The notes below the pieces were generated by a model. It was not told the origin of the DNA and made no database searches. It worked only from the letters and a program-made list of their open reading frames with translations. Source: an uncultured Collinsella sp. (GTDB lineage: Bacteria; Actinomycetota; Coriobacteriia; Coriobacteriales; Coriobacteriaceae). From it: a stretch of DNA of 64,000 nt. Within the stretch, counting starts at the first letter, position 1. The number at the start of each line of letters is the position of its first letter. A program made the translations under genes and the position numbers. Positions 15,651 to 24,658 of the stretch are shown here, piece after piece. The stretch lies in the NCBI GenBank assembly GCA_949285915.1, contig CASDZW010000015.1:1-64000 (forward strand). The letters run 5' to 3'.

Positions 15651-18353
15651 CTATTGTAGCCGTAGAGCGCGCCTCTCGCAGAACCCCATGGAGCGGACGA
15701 GCGAAACGCCCAGAGAAACCGCAAAGACCACGGCGAGATACGCGCCCGTGGCAAAGACACCGGAGGTTGTCGATGCAGCGAGCGAGCGCAGCGCCTCGGC
15801 AAGCACGTTCAGGGGCAAGACGCCTCCCAGAGCGCTGAACAGGCCCTCGGTGAAGAACCCGGGCAAAACAAGGCCTGCGCAGAGGAGCTGAAGCACGAGT
15901 GCGCCCACGAGCACTGCAGCTGCCAGGTGCCCGGCGCAGAGCCGGACCGCCTGGACGAGCGCCGCGCACGCCGCAGACCCCAGCAGGACGAAGGCCACGA
16001 AGGCGATCGCGGGCGATCCCTGCAGCCCCGCGGCGATGGCGCCCACGGCGCCGATGAGCGCGCCCTGGGCAAGTGCGATAGCCAGATGCTGGGCGAGCTG
16101 CGACGCCACGGCGACAGCACCCCTCCGCGCAAGGATTGCGCGCGGATCGAGCTCGGGCACGAGCAGAAGCGATGCCAACGTCCCCACCCAGACGGCGACC
16201 GCAACGGCCACGGGCACAATCGAGGCGACCTCGCTCGCGCGGTCGCGCTCCGTCGTGCGGAAGCGCACCGGACTCGCCGCGACCTCGGCACGCTCTGCAT
16301 GGCTGGCAGAGACATCGGCAAGGGCGTCGCCCGCCTCTTCGAGTGTGTCCGTAACACCGTCGGTGGCCTCGGCAATCTGTCGCGTACCCTCGCCCAGCTG
16401 CTCCTGCACCGTCGCGAGCGCAGAGAACCCGCTGCCCAAGGAGCCGACACCTTGGTTGACGGCATCGAGCGCCTGCGCGAGCGCCATGTTGCCCGTCCCC
16501 AGGGTGGCGGTACCCTCCGCCATGGTGGTGAGGGCGTCTCCCAAAGCGGATGCACCCTGCGAGAGTCCGCTCGCGCCCGCACCGATAGCGCCCTCAGACG
16601 AAAGCTGCCCGCCAATTGCCGTAACACCTTTGCCGAGTAGCGTAACCGAGCTCGCCAAACCGGGCACCTCGGTGCCGTCCGCGAGGGTGGTCCCCGCAAG
16701 TGCCGCCTGCGCATAGAACACATCGGTTACCGCCTGGGACGCCTGCGTGGCGAGGTTCGATACCGCACCGGTGAGGTCCTCCTCGACCCCGGCAAGGCTC
16801 TCCGCGGTCTCCTTCAGCGTGTTGAGGTCACCCTCGATACCAGCCTGCGCCTCGTCGAGGACCGCCATGCCCTCCGATGCGGATGTGGCGGAGGTCGCAA
16901 GGCCGCTGGCCGTACCAGCCGCAGCGGTCACGCGTTGAGAGAGTGCGTCGCGCGCGCTGTCGAGAGCTGCCAGCTTACTTTGAATGTCCACGATCTGACC
17001 GCGGAGCGATTCGACCGCGCCCACATCAATTGCCGTCGCAGAAGTGTCGCTCAACGCATTCCCCGCCTGAGCAGCGCCCTCCGTTTCTAAATCACCCTCA
17101 TCGTCGTTAGTGTCCCCCGTCGTTGCGCCGGAGAGCGCCTCATCGAGGTCGCCCAACAGCTCATCAAGCTTTACGGATAGCTCGTCATACTGCGCGTCTA
17201 GTTCCAGGAACTTATCCTCAATGCCTGCGACCGATTCCTCTTCGTTGCCGGCAAGCTCTGTCGCGAGCGCGCCCGCACCAGATGCGACCTCATCAATCCC
17301 CCCACGCATCGCATCGATGCCCCCAACGGCCTGCTCAGCGTGCTCCTTAAGCGAGGTACCTGTAGCCGTGGCGGTGGCAAGCGCGGTAGCCAGGGTCTCA
17401 CCGTGCTCCTCGAGCACGCCCGTGACCTCGCCCATGGCAGCAAGCGAACCGGTTGCCGAGGTCAGCCTCGCGGAGACGTCCTCCAAACTCGCGCCGACGG
17501 TCTCGACTTGCTCGCCCATGCCCACCGTCGTCGCGGAGACCGTGTCGAGGCCCTGGGCGAGCATGTCTGCACCGCTCGCGAGCGCGCCCGCGCCCTGCGA
17601 TCCGGTGGCCTCGAGCCCCGCGGCGATCGCCTCCGCGCCGGTGCCTGCGGCGGCCACACCTTGCGAGATGGTCCCGATGCCCTCAGCAAGTGCGCCCGTA
17701 CCCGCCGCCGTTTGGTTGAGACCGTCCGCGAGCTGATCGTTTCCCTCCGCAACCGCATCAAGGGCATCCGCCATCATCGCAGAACCGTCCGCCGCCAGAG
17801 TGAGCTTCGACGACTGCCCGCGCACCTCGGACAAGACGGAGAGCACGTAATTCTCGCCGAGGTCGCTCTTGAGGCGCGACTGGACCTGACGCAAGACGGC
17901 AGAACCCGCCTCGGTCGCAAGCACGTTCTCGGACCCGGACGAGACGACCTCGATGGTCGCCTGCTTGGGGTCCGCCCCATCGATGCTTGCCACATGCTCG
18001 GAATAATCGGCAGGAATCACGAGTGCGAGCGCATAGGTACCGTCGTCGACGCCCTTATCGGCGGTTTCCTCGTCCACCACACTCCATGCCAGCTCCTCGG
18101 AGTCGTCGAGCGTGTCCACAAAGTCCTCGCCCGCCGCAACCGTGCGTCCATCGGCATCGGTCGCTCCCTCGTCGAGATTCACCACCGCAACAGGAATACG
18201 CGATGCGGAGGCAAGCGCCGGCGCGAGAGCGAGCGCGGCGATGACGCACAGCAGCGCCGGCACAACAATCACGAGGCCAAGAGCCCTACCCGCGCGTGCG
18301 TTGCGCGCAAGGGACGCCAGGGCGCGTTTGATGGCATCAACCACGGAGGTCAT
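15651..18353 (-). CDS. YhgE/Pip-family membrane protein
   Basis: The protein has 900 residues. An N-terminal membrane segment (about 22-48) is followed by an extracellular domain with the Pip-type VNLDEGA and YALALVIPADYS motifs. Then comes a long alpha-helical region (about 180-690) full of repeating A/G/L heptads (AEGxxxLxxGLxxxAxG). Five to six C-terminal membrane segments (about 715-900) resemble ABC-2-type permeases. Homologues include phage-infection protein receptors and ESX/type VII-like or lipid export factors. Start ATG overlaps the stop of the ATPase-like gene (ATGA), so the two are coupled. The substrate is unknown. Confidence 0.88.
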   Translation of the reverse strand: MTSVVDAIKRALASLARNARAGRALGLVIVVPALLCVIAALALAPALASASRIPVAVVNLDEGATDADGRTVAAGEDFVDTLDDSEELAWSVVDEETADKGVDDGTYALALVIPADYSEHVASIDGADPKQATIEVVSSGSENVLATEAGSAVLRQVQSRLKSDLGENYVLSVLSEVRGQSSKLTLAADGSAMMADALDAVAEGNDQLADGLNQTAAGTGALAEGIGTISQGVAAAGTGAEAIAAGLEATGSQGAGALASGADMLAQGLDTVSATTVGMGEQVETVGASLEDVSARLTSATGSLAAMGEVTGVLEEHGETLATALATATATGTSLKEHAEQAVGGIDAMRGGIDEVASGAGALATELAGNEEESVAGIEDKFLELDAQYDELSVKLDELLGDLDEALSGATTGDTNDDEGDLETEGAAQAGNALSDTSATAIDVGAVESLRGQIVDIQSKLAALDSARDALSQRVTAAAGTASGLATSATSASEGMAVLDEAQAGIEGDLNTLKETAESLAGVEEDLTGAVSNLATQASQAVTDVFYAQAALAGTTLADGTEVPGLASSVTLLGKGVTAIGGQLSSEGAIGAGASGLSQGASALGDALTTMAEGTATLGTGNMALAQALDAVNQGVGSLGSGFSALATVQEQLGEGTRQIAEATDGVTDTLEEAGDALADVSASHAERAEVAASPVRFRTTERDRASEVASIVPVAVAVAVWVGTLASLLLVPELDPRAILARRGAVAVASQLAQHLAIALAQGALIGAVGAIAAGLQGSPAIAFVAFVLLGSAACAALVQAVRLCAGHLAAAVLVGALVLQLLCAGLVLPGFFTEGLFSALGGVLPLNVLAEALRSLAASTTSGVFATGAYLAVVFAVSLGVSLVRSMGFCERRALRLQ

Positions 18354-19138
18354 AGTTCACCAGTTTCCCTATGTTCGGGCCTATGTTCGGGCGCAATGGA
18401 GCGCCCGTTCTCGCCGAGGAGCTCGGCGGTATCGATATCGAGGGCAAATGCCCTGTCTGCACGTTGAGCGAGAGCAGCGTCTGTCGTCCCTACAAGAACC
18501 GCCGCGCCCTCGGCATCCGCGATGCGCTCCAGAAGGTGTACAAACGCAGCCGCATCGTCCTGAGACAAGCCGCGCACGAACGCGTCGGTGAGGTCGATGA
18601 CCGCCGCGACCGGGCGACAGACAAAGGCGAGGGCCGCGCTTAGGCGCGCGCACCGCGCCGGATCAAGGGAGCCGACCGAACGGCCGATGTCGCCGGCAAG
18701 CTCGAAGCGACCAAGGTAGTCGACGACGCCCCCACCGCCCTCCTCAGCGGCGACCGCGGGCCTTCCCCAATAGGAGAACTCGCGTACAAGGGCATCCTCA
18801 ACGGTCTCTGTCGGCACGGCGTCGCAAACGCCACCGACAACGCCGACGCCCACCGTGCCGCGGGGCAGACGGGGGCGCAGGTGAAGCGGCCCTCGCGCGG
18901 GGCGCGCCGCAAGCTCGGTGCCTGCGACCGCAAGCGAACCCTCGGCAGGGGCGATCAGACCCGCCACGGCAAGGAGCGCATCGCGCACAGGGGTCACCTC
19001 GGCCGCCACCAACGCGACGACCTCGCCCGGGCGCGCGTCAAACGTCGCGAACTCGCAGGTGCGCACGCCTCCACGGACAATGCAGAGATCTCGCGCCTCG
19101 ACAACGGACGCGTCATGTGTGCCAACCGCCTCTGTCAT
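18350..19138 (-). CDS. Degenerate ABC-type ATPase-like protein coupled to YhgE/Pip
   Basis: The protein has 262 residues and lines up along its length with ABC transporter ATP-binding proteins (ARPGEVVAL... LLAVAGLIAPAEGSLAVAGTEL), yet the catalytic motifs are gone. Where Walker A G-x-x-G-x-G-K-S/T should be it reads AAEVTPVR; the LSGGQ signature is SLDPAR; the Walker B D-E is D-L; the switch His is Thr (VGTTDAAL). Start ATG 19138 is picked because AGGAGGAG lies eight bases upstream; the frame extends further up without support. It is translated just ahead of the Pip gene, so it may be a non-hydrolysing partner or assembly factor. Confidence 0.7.
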   Translation of the reverse strand: MTEAVGTHDASVVEARDLCIVRGGVRTCEFATFDARPGEVVALVAAEVTPVRDALLAVAGLIAPAEGSLAVAGTELAARPARGPLHLRPRLPRGTVGVGVVGGVCDAVPTETVEDALVREFSYWGRPAVAAEEGGGGVVDYLGRFELAGDIGRSVGSLDPARCARLSAALAFVCRPVAAVIDLTDAFVRGLSQDDAAAFVHLLERIADAEGAAVLVGTTDAALAQRADRAFALDIDTAELLGENGRSIAPEHRPEHRETGEL

Positions 19139-19319
19139 AGAATCGCTCCTCCTCTGCTGCCTCACGGGTTTTGGTACATTCTCACGCATACAACTTCCCT
19201 TCGCCCACGCTGCGGACGACGGGGTTGTTACATGAACCCTAGCGTACCCGATACACCCACTCGCAGTCGCGAAACCGCCGCATCGGGCCAAAGTTGGGAC
19301 AAATATCTGAACGGTCTGC

Positions 19320-19344
19320 GCGCGGCCTCCGGCCGCGCTATAAT
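19320..19344 (+). promoter_or_regulatory. gltX promoter with GC-rich hairpin in the spacer
   Basis: TATAAT (19339-19344) lies about 48 nt before the gltX ATG. It is immediately preceded by the perfect inverted repeat GCGCGGCC-tcc-GGCCGCGC (19320-19338), which occupies the position of the -10/-35 spacer. No good -35 is visible, so the repeat may be a regulator site. Confidence 0.5.
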
Positions 19345-19391
19345 TCATGTGCTTGAAAGCCCATCCGACCTTGCAGAAAGCGAGTTTCACC

Positions 19392-20879
19392 ATGACCCAG
19401 CCCGTCCGCGTCCGCTTCGCCCCCTCGCCCACCGGCAAGCTCCACATCGGCGGCGCGCGCACCGCAATCTACAACTGGGCGTTCGCCCGCGCCAACGGCG
19501 GCACCTTCATTCTGCGCATCGACGACACCGACCCTAACCGCTCCACCGACGAGAACACGCAGATCATCCTGCGCGCCATGCGTTGGCTCGGACTTGACTG
19601 GGACGAGGGCCCCGAGGTGGGCGGCGACTTTGGTCCCTACGCTCAGACCGAGCGCCTCGACATCTACCGCGAGGCCGCCGAGCGCCTGCTCGCCGAGGGA
19701 CGCGCCTACCCCTGCTTCTGCACGCCCGAGCAGCTTGAGGCCGACCGCGCCGCCGCGCGCGAGCGCAAGGACCCGTTCCAGGGCTACCAGCGCCGCTGCC
19801 GCAACATCCCCGCGGACGAGGCGCGCGCTCGCATGGAGGCCGGCGAGCGCTACACCATCCGCATCAAGGTTCCCGAGGACCGCGGCGACGTCGTGGTGAA
19901 CGACGCTGTCCACGGCAAGGTCGTCTTTGACGCCAAGGAGCTCGACGACTTTGTGATCTTCCGTTCCGACGGTACGCCCACCTACAACTTCACCACCGTG
20001 GTCGACGACGCCCTCATGGGCATCACGCACGTCATCCGCGGCGACGACCACCTCTCCAACACCCCGCGCCAGATCATGGTCTACGAGGCGCTGGGAGCCC
20101 CCGTTCCCGTCTTTGCGCACCTCTCGATGATTCTCGGCGCCGACGGCAAGAAGCTTTCCAAGCGCCATGGCGCCACAAGCGTCGAGGAGTACCGCGACGC
20201 CGGCTACCTCTCGGACGCCTTTGTGAACTACCTGGCGCTGCTCGGCTGGTCGCTCGACGGCGAGACCACCATCATCCCGCGCGACGTGCTCGCCCGCGAG
20301 TTCTCGCTCGACCGCATCTCCAAGAATCCGGCGACCTTCGACCCCAAGAAGCTCGACTGGGTGAACGCCGAGTACATCAACCGCATGGACAACGCCACCT
20401 TTGTGGAGAAGATCCTGGTGCCGCAGCTCGTGGAGGCGGGCCTCATCGACGCCGAGCCAGCTGTCACCCCGGACGCCGCGTGGTTCGACGCTCTCGCCGA
20501 GATCGTCCGTCCGCGCACCAAGATGCCCGCCGACGCCGCCACGGTGGCTGCGCCCATCTTCGCCACGGCCGAGACCCTCGCCTATGACGAGAAATCGGTT
20601 GCCAAGGGCCTTGCCAAGGAGGGTATGGCATCCGTGCTCGACGCGGCGCGCGCCACGCTCGAGGCGCTCGATGACACCACTTGGACCGCCGAGGCGATCG
20701 ACGGCGCGCTCGAGCCCCTGCCCGAGGCCCTCGACCTCAAGAAGCGCGTTGTCTTCCAGGCCGTGCGCGTTGCCATCTGCGGCAACCTCGTATCCCCGCC
20801 GCTCGGCGAGACCATGGCGCTCATCGGGCGTGAGGACTGCCTCGCGCGCATCGACCGCGCCCGCACGATGGCGCTGTAG
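19392..20879 (+). CDS. gltX: Glutamate--tRNA ligase
   Basis: GltX charges tRNA-Glu with glutamate. The 495 residues are the usual length. Class I motifs are complete: the HIGH-type HIGGARTAIYNW near residue 16, and KKLSKRHG about residue 255. The start MTQPVRVRFAPSPTGKLHIGG is the family N-terminus, so I use ATG 19392 rather than the upstream ATG 19347. The gene is monocistronic, with its own terminator at 20945. Two tRNA-Glu genes lie at 33 kb. If the genome lacks GlnRS, this enzyme would also charge tRNA-Gln. Confidence 0.97.
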   Translation: MTQPVRVRFAPSPTGKLHIGGARTAIYNWAFARANGGTFILRIDDTDPNRSTDENTQIILRAMRWLGLDWDEGPEVGGDFGPYAQTERLDIYREAAERLLAEGRAYPCFCTPEQLEADRAAARERKDPFQGYQRRCRNIPADEARARMEAGERYTIRIKVPEDRGDVVVNDAVHGKVVFDAKELDDFVIFRSDGTPTYNFTTVVDDALMGITHVIRGDDHLSNTPRQIMVYEALGAPVPVFAHLSMILGADGKKLSKRHGATSVEEYRDAGYLSDAFVNYLALLGWSLDGETTIIPRDVLAREFSLDRISKNPATFDPKKLDWVNAEYINRMDNATFVEKILVPQLVEAGLIDAEPAVTPDAAWFDALAEIVRPRTKMPADAATVAAPIFATAETLAYDEKSVAKGLAKEGMASVLDAARATLEALDDTTWTAEAIDGALEPLPEALDLKKRVVFQAVRVAICGNLVSPPLGETMALIGREDCLARIDRARTMAL

Positions 20880-20944
20880 CAGGTTGGCTCGCTGCGATAC
20901 CCGATGTCGCAACGAGGCGCAGTGCCCACATACCTCTTGCCGCT

Positions 20945-20972
20945 AGAGCCGTCCGCGAGGGCGGCTCTTTGC
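20945..20972 (+). terminator. Rho-independent terminator of gltX
   Basis: AGAGCCGTCC-GCGA-GGGCGGCTCT forms a 10-bp stem with one G-T pair and runs into TTT. It lies about 65 nt after the gltX stop. Confidence 0.8.
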
Positions 20973-21009
20973 TTATCCAGGGTAGGATCGGGCCGTACTC
21001 CCCCGCCCG

Positions 21010-21133
21010 CATTCGTCAAAATCCTCCACCCACATTCGTCAAAACCGTGTTTACCAGCTCTAGGGAGCCTCCGGGAGCTGGTAAACACGGTTTTGGCAAA
21101 AGTGAGGGCCACCGGAGCCGTGTTTACCAGCTC
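21010..21133. repeat. Intergenic palindromic repeat element (three copies of a GTGTTTACCAGCTC unit)
   Basis: Arms at 21041-21060 and 21075-21094 are a perfect 20-bp inverted repeat (unit CCGTGTTTACCAGCTC) around a 14-nt loop. A third copy in direct orientation is at 21118-21133. The 12-bp CATTCGTCAAAA occurs at 21010-21021 and 21033-21044, and a decayed inverted form (TTTTGGCAAAAGTG) follows the second arm, so the whole is a partly decayed larger palindrome. It sits between the gltX terminator and the 3' end of the serine dehydratase gene. A REP/MITE-like element or a terminator derived from one are both possible. Confidence 0.75.
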
Positions 21134-21185
21134 CAGTGGCCCGCGCGCCTACCGCTTGCAGCGCAACAAAGGTGATAGGTAGATC

Positions 21186-22757
21186 TTACTTGCAGCCCTT
21201 GCAGGCAGCACAGGCGGACGGCGCCGCCGCGATGCCACCCCGCGCCGTCTCGCGCAGCGTCGCGGGCAGAGCGCGCCCGACTTCGTGCATGACATGGACC
21301 ATCTCATCGAAGGGAACAAGGGGTTCGATGCCGGAGAGCGCGAGCTGGGCGGAAGAGAACGCCGCCGCAACACCGATGGCGTTGCGCATCTGGCAGGGCA
21401 CCTCCACAAGGCCGCCCACCGGGTCGCATACAAGGCCGAGCAGGTTTGCGAGAGCGAGCGACGAGGCGGCGAGCGCCTGCTCGGGCGTTCCGCCGAGCAT
21501 CTGGGTGAGCGCGGCGGCGGCCATGGCGGCGGCGCTTCCCACCTCGGCCTGGCAGCCGCCCTCGGCACCCGCCACACAGGCGTTAACGGTAAGGAGCATA
21601 CCTACGGCAGCGGCGGCGTACAGGGCATCCATCACCTGATGGTCGTCGAGCCCGCGATGCTCCGCGACGGCAAGGATGCAGCCCGGCACCACGCCCGCCG
21701 AGCCCGCCGTGGGCGCGGCGACGATGACGCCCATGGAGGCCGAGCGCTCGAGCACGGCAAGCGCGTAGGCGACGGCGCGCGTCTGGACCTCGCCCATGAG
21801 CGCCGCCGTGAGGGCCGTACCGGCGTGGGCCACCTGCTGTGCCTCGCCGCCGATGAGCCCGCCGAGCGAGGGGCGCGGGTCCACGAGAGGTCCGCAGGTC
21901 TCCGCCCGCATGGCGCAAAGCACGCGCTCCATGGCGGCAACGGCCTCGCCCTCGCCGGCGAGCACCGCCTCACGCACCGCCATAACGGCGCCGATGTTCA
22001 TGCCGAGCTCGCGGCAGCGCGAGAGCAGCTCCGCGCCCGTGTCGAAGAACTCCTCGCCCTCGCACGCCATACTCGCCGGTGCCGCACCGGGAACACGCAC
22101 GTAGGTTGCGGTCACGATGTTGGGACGACTCCGAAGCTCGTCCAGAAGCGCCTCGTCCGGCAGCTCGTCGAGTTCGAAGACCGTGTAGGCGCGCCCGCCG
22201 CGCTCGGTGCGGTAGGTGCGCATGAAGGCGATGTTGATGCCGCGATCCGAAAGCAGCACCGTGAGCGCCGCGAGGACGCCCGGCGCGTCGCGATGGGCGA
22301 CAAAGAGCGTGTCGTACTCGCCCGAGATGTCGACCGCCACACCGTTGATGCGGCTCACGCGCACGCGGCCGCCGCCGAGGCTCTCGCCACGCACCTGGCA
22401 GGTGCCGCCCGCCTCGTCCTGCATCTCGATATCCACGGTGTTGGGATGGATCCGCTCGTCATCTCCCGCAATGTCGAAAGAGACCTCGAGCCCCGCCGCC
22501 GAGGCGAGCGCGAAGGCGTCGCGGATGCGCTCGTCATCGGTCTCGAGCCCGAGGATGCCCGCCACAAGCGCGCGGTCGGTGCCGTGCCCGCGGTAGGTGT
22601 GGGCAAAGCTGTTGTAGAGCGTGAAGCGCACGCGAACGATGGGCGCCTGCATAAGCGAAACGGCGACGCGGGCGCAACGCAGGGCGCCCGCGGTATGCGA
22701 GCTCGACGGGCCGACCATGATGGGGCCAAGGACCTCGAATGCGGACATGGTTGCCAT
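21186..22757 (-). CDS. sdaA: L-serine ammonia-lyase, single chain with ACT domain, iron-sulphur type
   Basis: The enzyme converts L-serine to pyruvate and ammonia using a 4Fe-4S cluster. The 523 residues hold, in order, the ASB domain (SAFEVLGPIMVGPSSSHTAG, 5-130), an ACT domain (LFVAHRDAPGVLAALTVLL, about 148-215) and the catalytic domain (about 230-500). Cluster cysteines are Cys402, Cys444 and Cys455, with the family spacing of 42 and 11. The tail ends in C516-x2-C519-x2-C522, fitting the known mechanism in which a C-terminal cysteine plugs the active site. ATG 22757 has AGAGAGG upstream; the longer open frame is not supported. In many Firmicutes the two halves are separate genes. Confidence 0.93.
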   Translation of the reverse strand: MATMSAFEVLGPIMVGPSSSHTAGALRCARVAVSLMQAPIVRVRFTLYNSFAHTYRGHGTDRALVAGILGLETDDERIRDAFALASAAGLEVSFDIAGDDERIHPNTVDIEMQDEAGGTCQVRGESLGGGRVRVSRINGVAVDISGEYDTLFVAHRDAPGVLAALTVLLSDRGINIAFMRTYRTERGGRAYTVFELDELPDEALLDELRSRPNIVTATYVRVPGAAPASMACEGEEFFDTGAELLSRCRELGMNIGAVMAVREAVLAGEGEAVAAMERVLCAMRAETCGPLVDPRPSLGGLIGGEAQQVAHAGTALTAALMGEVQTRAVAYALAVLERSASMGVIVAAPTAGSAGVVPGCILAVAEHRGLDDHQVMDALYAAAAVGMLLTVNACVAGAEGGCQAEVGSAAAMAAAALTQMLGGTPEQALAASSLALANLLGLVCDPVGGLVEVPCQMRNAIGVAAAFSSAQLALSGIEPLVPFDEMVHVMHEVGRALPATLRETARGGIAAAPSACAACKGCK

Positions 22758-22885
22758 AAGGGGCCTCTCTTCTCTTTGTTCTCGTCCCTCCCATTGTAGC
22801 GGGAGGCGCTCGGACGATGGCGCGGCTTGCCTGCCGGTTTGTGTTGCAGATTGGGCAAACCCAAGACCTTGTCCGCACGTACCGC

Positions 22886-22891
22886 TATAAT
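22886..22891 (+). promoter_or_regulatory. -10 box before the L,D-transpeptidase gene
   Basis: TATAAT lies 68 nt before the ATG at 22959, which has GGAAGGAAGG upstream. The -35 is not convincing. It probably drives the L,D-transpeptidase and the two-component genes downstream, which are only 8-9 nt apart. Confidence 0.5.
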
Positions 22892-22958
22892 TTTGACCGC
22901 GGCCGCAGCAGTAACCAACGGGCCGCTTCAACCGAGCAGGGGAAGGAAGGGTCGCACG

Positions 22959-24650
22959 ATGCCCGGCTCCGATATCGATAACCGTATTCCGCGCCTCGAC
23001 GGGGAGGACGCCCGCGCCGAGGAGACCACGCTCATCAACATGCCGCAAGATGCGGACCGCACCGTAGCCGCACCGGCGCACGCGCCCCGGCCCGTGGGTG
23101 CGGCCCCCGCCGCCACGGCAAACGGTAACCACGCGCACGCGGGAAGCGCGCCCGCCAAGCGCAAGCGCGGACGGGCAGCCCTTATTGTCCTGGGTGTCAT
23201 CGTTGCGGTGGCCGGCCTTGTATACGCGGGCGGCGTGGCGGCATTCACGTTTTTGTTCTACCCCAACCAAGAGCTCGCGGGCATCGACGTATCGCTCATG
23301 CAGGCAGACGCCGCCGCGAAGAAGCTCGACGGCCAGGTCGATGGCTACACGCTTACGCTCGAAGACCCCGACCTCGGATTTAGCTGGACCTACGAGCCCG
23401 AAGGCGGCCGCAATATCTTCAACACCGCAACCGCCGCGCGCGAGAAGCTCGCCCAGAACGAGCCCTGGATCTGGCCGGTTAAACTCTATGAGGCCGTGAC
23501 GGAAAAGACCGTGACCTCTGACGAGGAGGCCCTCGACCTCAACGCGGAGCCCGACCTCTCGCTTCTGGGCGCCGCATTCAACCGCACCGACTTTGAGAAC
23601 AGCCTTGGCACGGCCGTCGACGGCTTCAACGCCAACCGCTCCGGCGTCTTCAACGCGCAGAGCACCTGGGACACCGACGCGGGGGCGTTCCGCTACGAGA
23701 AGGCGGCTTCTGCCCGCAAGCTCAACCGCGACAATATCGTTAAGCTCGCGCTCGCCTCGCTCGCCGACCTCAAGGCCGACGCATCGCTTACCGAGCTTGG
23801 CGAGGACCTGTACCTGCCGCTCGAAGGGAACCCCACCGAGGAGCAGATGAAGGCCGACTGCGACGCCGCCAACGCGTTTTTGGGGACGAACGTGACCTTC
23901 AAGCTCGGGGACTCGACGGCGGGCACCCTCGACGGCACCGTCATCGGCCCGTGGATCACCTTCGACACGAACACGGACCCCACCTTAAACACCGACGCGG
24001 TCGCCGCATGGGCCTCCGAGCTCGCCGGTCAGATGAACACCGTGGGCACCGAGCGCACCTACACCCGCCCCGACGGCAAGACCATCACCATCGGCGGCGG
24101 CACGTTCGGCTGGTCTGTTGACGAGGCCGCGCTCGCGCAGGCGGTGCAGGACGCCGTCGCCAACCATCAGACGGGCGATATCCAGGTTCCCACCTCGACG
24201 CAGGGCGACGTCTTCAACGGCGCCGGCCAGCCCGACTGGAAAAAGTACGTCGATGTCGACATCTCCGAGCAGTACGCCCGCCTCTACGACGAGAACGGCA
24301 ACCTCATCTGGGAGACCGGCGTGGTGACCGGCAAGGACAACGGTGAGGACGACACCCCCACCGGTGTCTACATGGTCAACAACAAGGCCCGCAACATCAA
24401 CCTCGTGAGCCAGGACAAGGACCCTGTGACAGGAGAGCCCGAGTACATCAGCCCGGTCGACTACTGGATCGCCTGGAAGGGAAGCTCCTGGGGCTTCCAC
24501 GATGCGAGCTGGCAGCCCGCATGGGTCTTCAGCGACCCGAGCGCCTATCACACCATGGGAAGCCACGGTTGCATCAACACCCCCTACGACAAGGTCCAGC
24601 AGCTCTTCGACCTGCTTGAGGTCGGCGACTGCGTAATCGTCCACTACTAG
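22959..24650 (+). CDS. Membrane-anchored L,D-transpeptidase (YkuD domain)
   Basis: The enzyme makes 3-3 peptidoglycan cross-links or attaches proteins to the wall. The 563 residues have a disordered cytoplasmic head, one membrane segment (about 72-97), two putative peptidoglycan-binding domains (about 105-400) and a C-terminal YkuD domain. The catalytic motif HTMGSHGCIN places Cys538 in the active site, with His upstream in YHTMG and GFHDASW. ATG 22959 is preceded by GGAAGGAAGG. It is followed after 8 nt by a two-component system and an ABC transporter, suggesting an envelope-stress regulon. Confidence 0.95.
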   Translation: MPGSDIDNRIPRLDGEDARAEETTLINMPQDADRTVAAPAHAPRPVGAAPAATANGNHAHAGSAPAKRKRGRAALIVLGVIVAVAGLVYAGGVAAFTFLFYPNQELAGIDVSLMQADAAAKKLDGQVDGYTLTLEDPDLGFSWTYEPEGGRNIFNTATAAREKLAQNEPWIWPVKLYEAVTEKTVTSDEEALDLNAEPDLSLLGAAFNRTDFENSLGTAVDGFNANRSGVFNAQSTWDTDAGAFRYEKAASARKLNRDNIVKLALASLADLKADASLTELGEDLYLPLEGNPTEEQMKADCDAANAFLGTNVTFKLGDSTAGTLDGTVIGPWITFDTNTDPTLNTDAVAAWASELAGQMNTVGTERTYTRPDGKTITIGGGTFGWSVDEAALAQAVQDAVANHQTGDIQVPTSTQGDVFNGAGQPDWKKYVDVDISEQYARLYDENGNLIWETGVVTGKDNGEDDTPTGVYMVNNKARNINLVSQDKDPVTGEPEYISPVDYWIAWKGSSWGFHDASWQPAWVFSDPSAYHTMGSHGCINTPYDKVQQLFDLLEVGDCVIVHY

Positions 24651-24658
24651 GGGACCTC

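Noticed and set aside
21010-21133. Possible small CRISPR array
   Set aside because: Only three repeat copies, one inverted, unequal spacing and no cas genes.
21285-22799. 504-residue plus-strand ORF opposite the serine dehydratase
   Set aside because: Antisense shadow; the iron-sulphur enzyme is clear on the minus strand.
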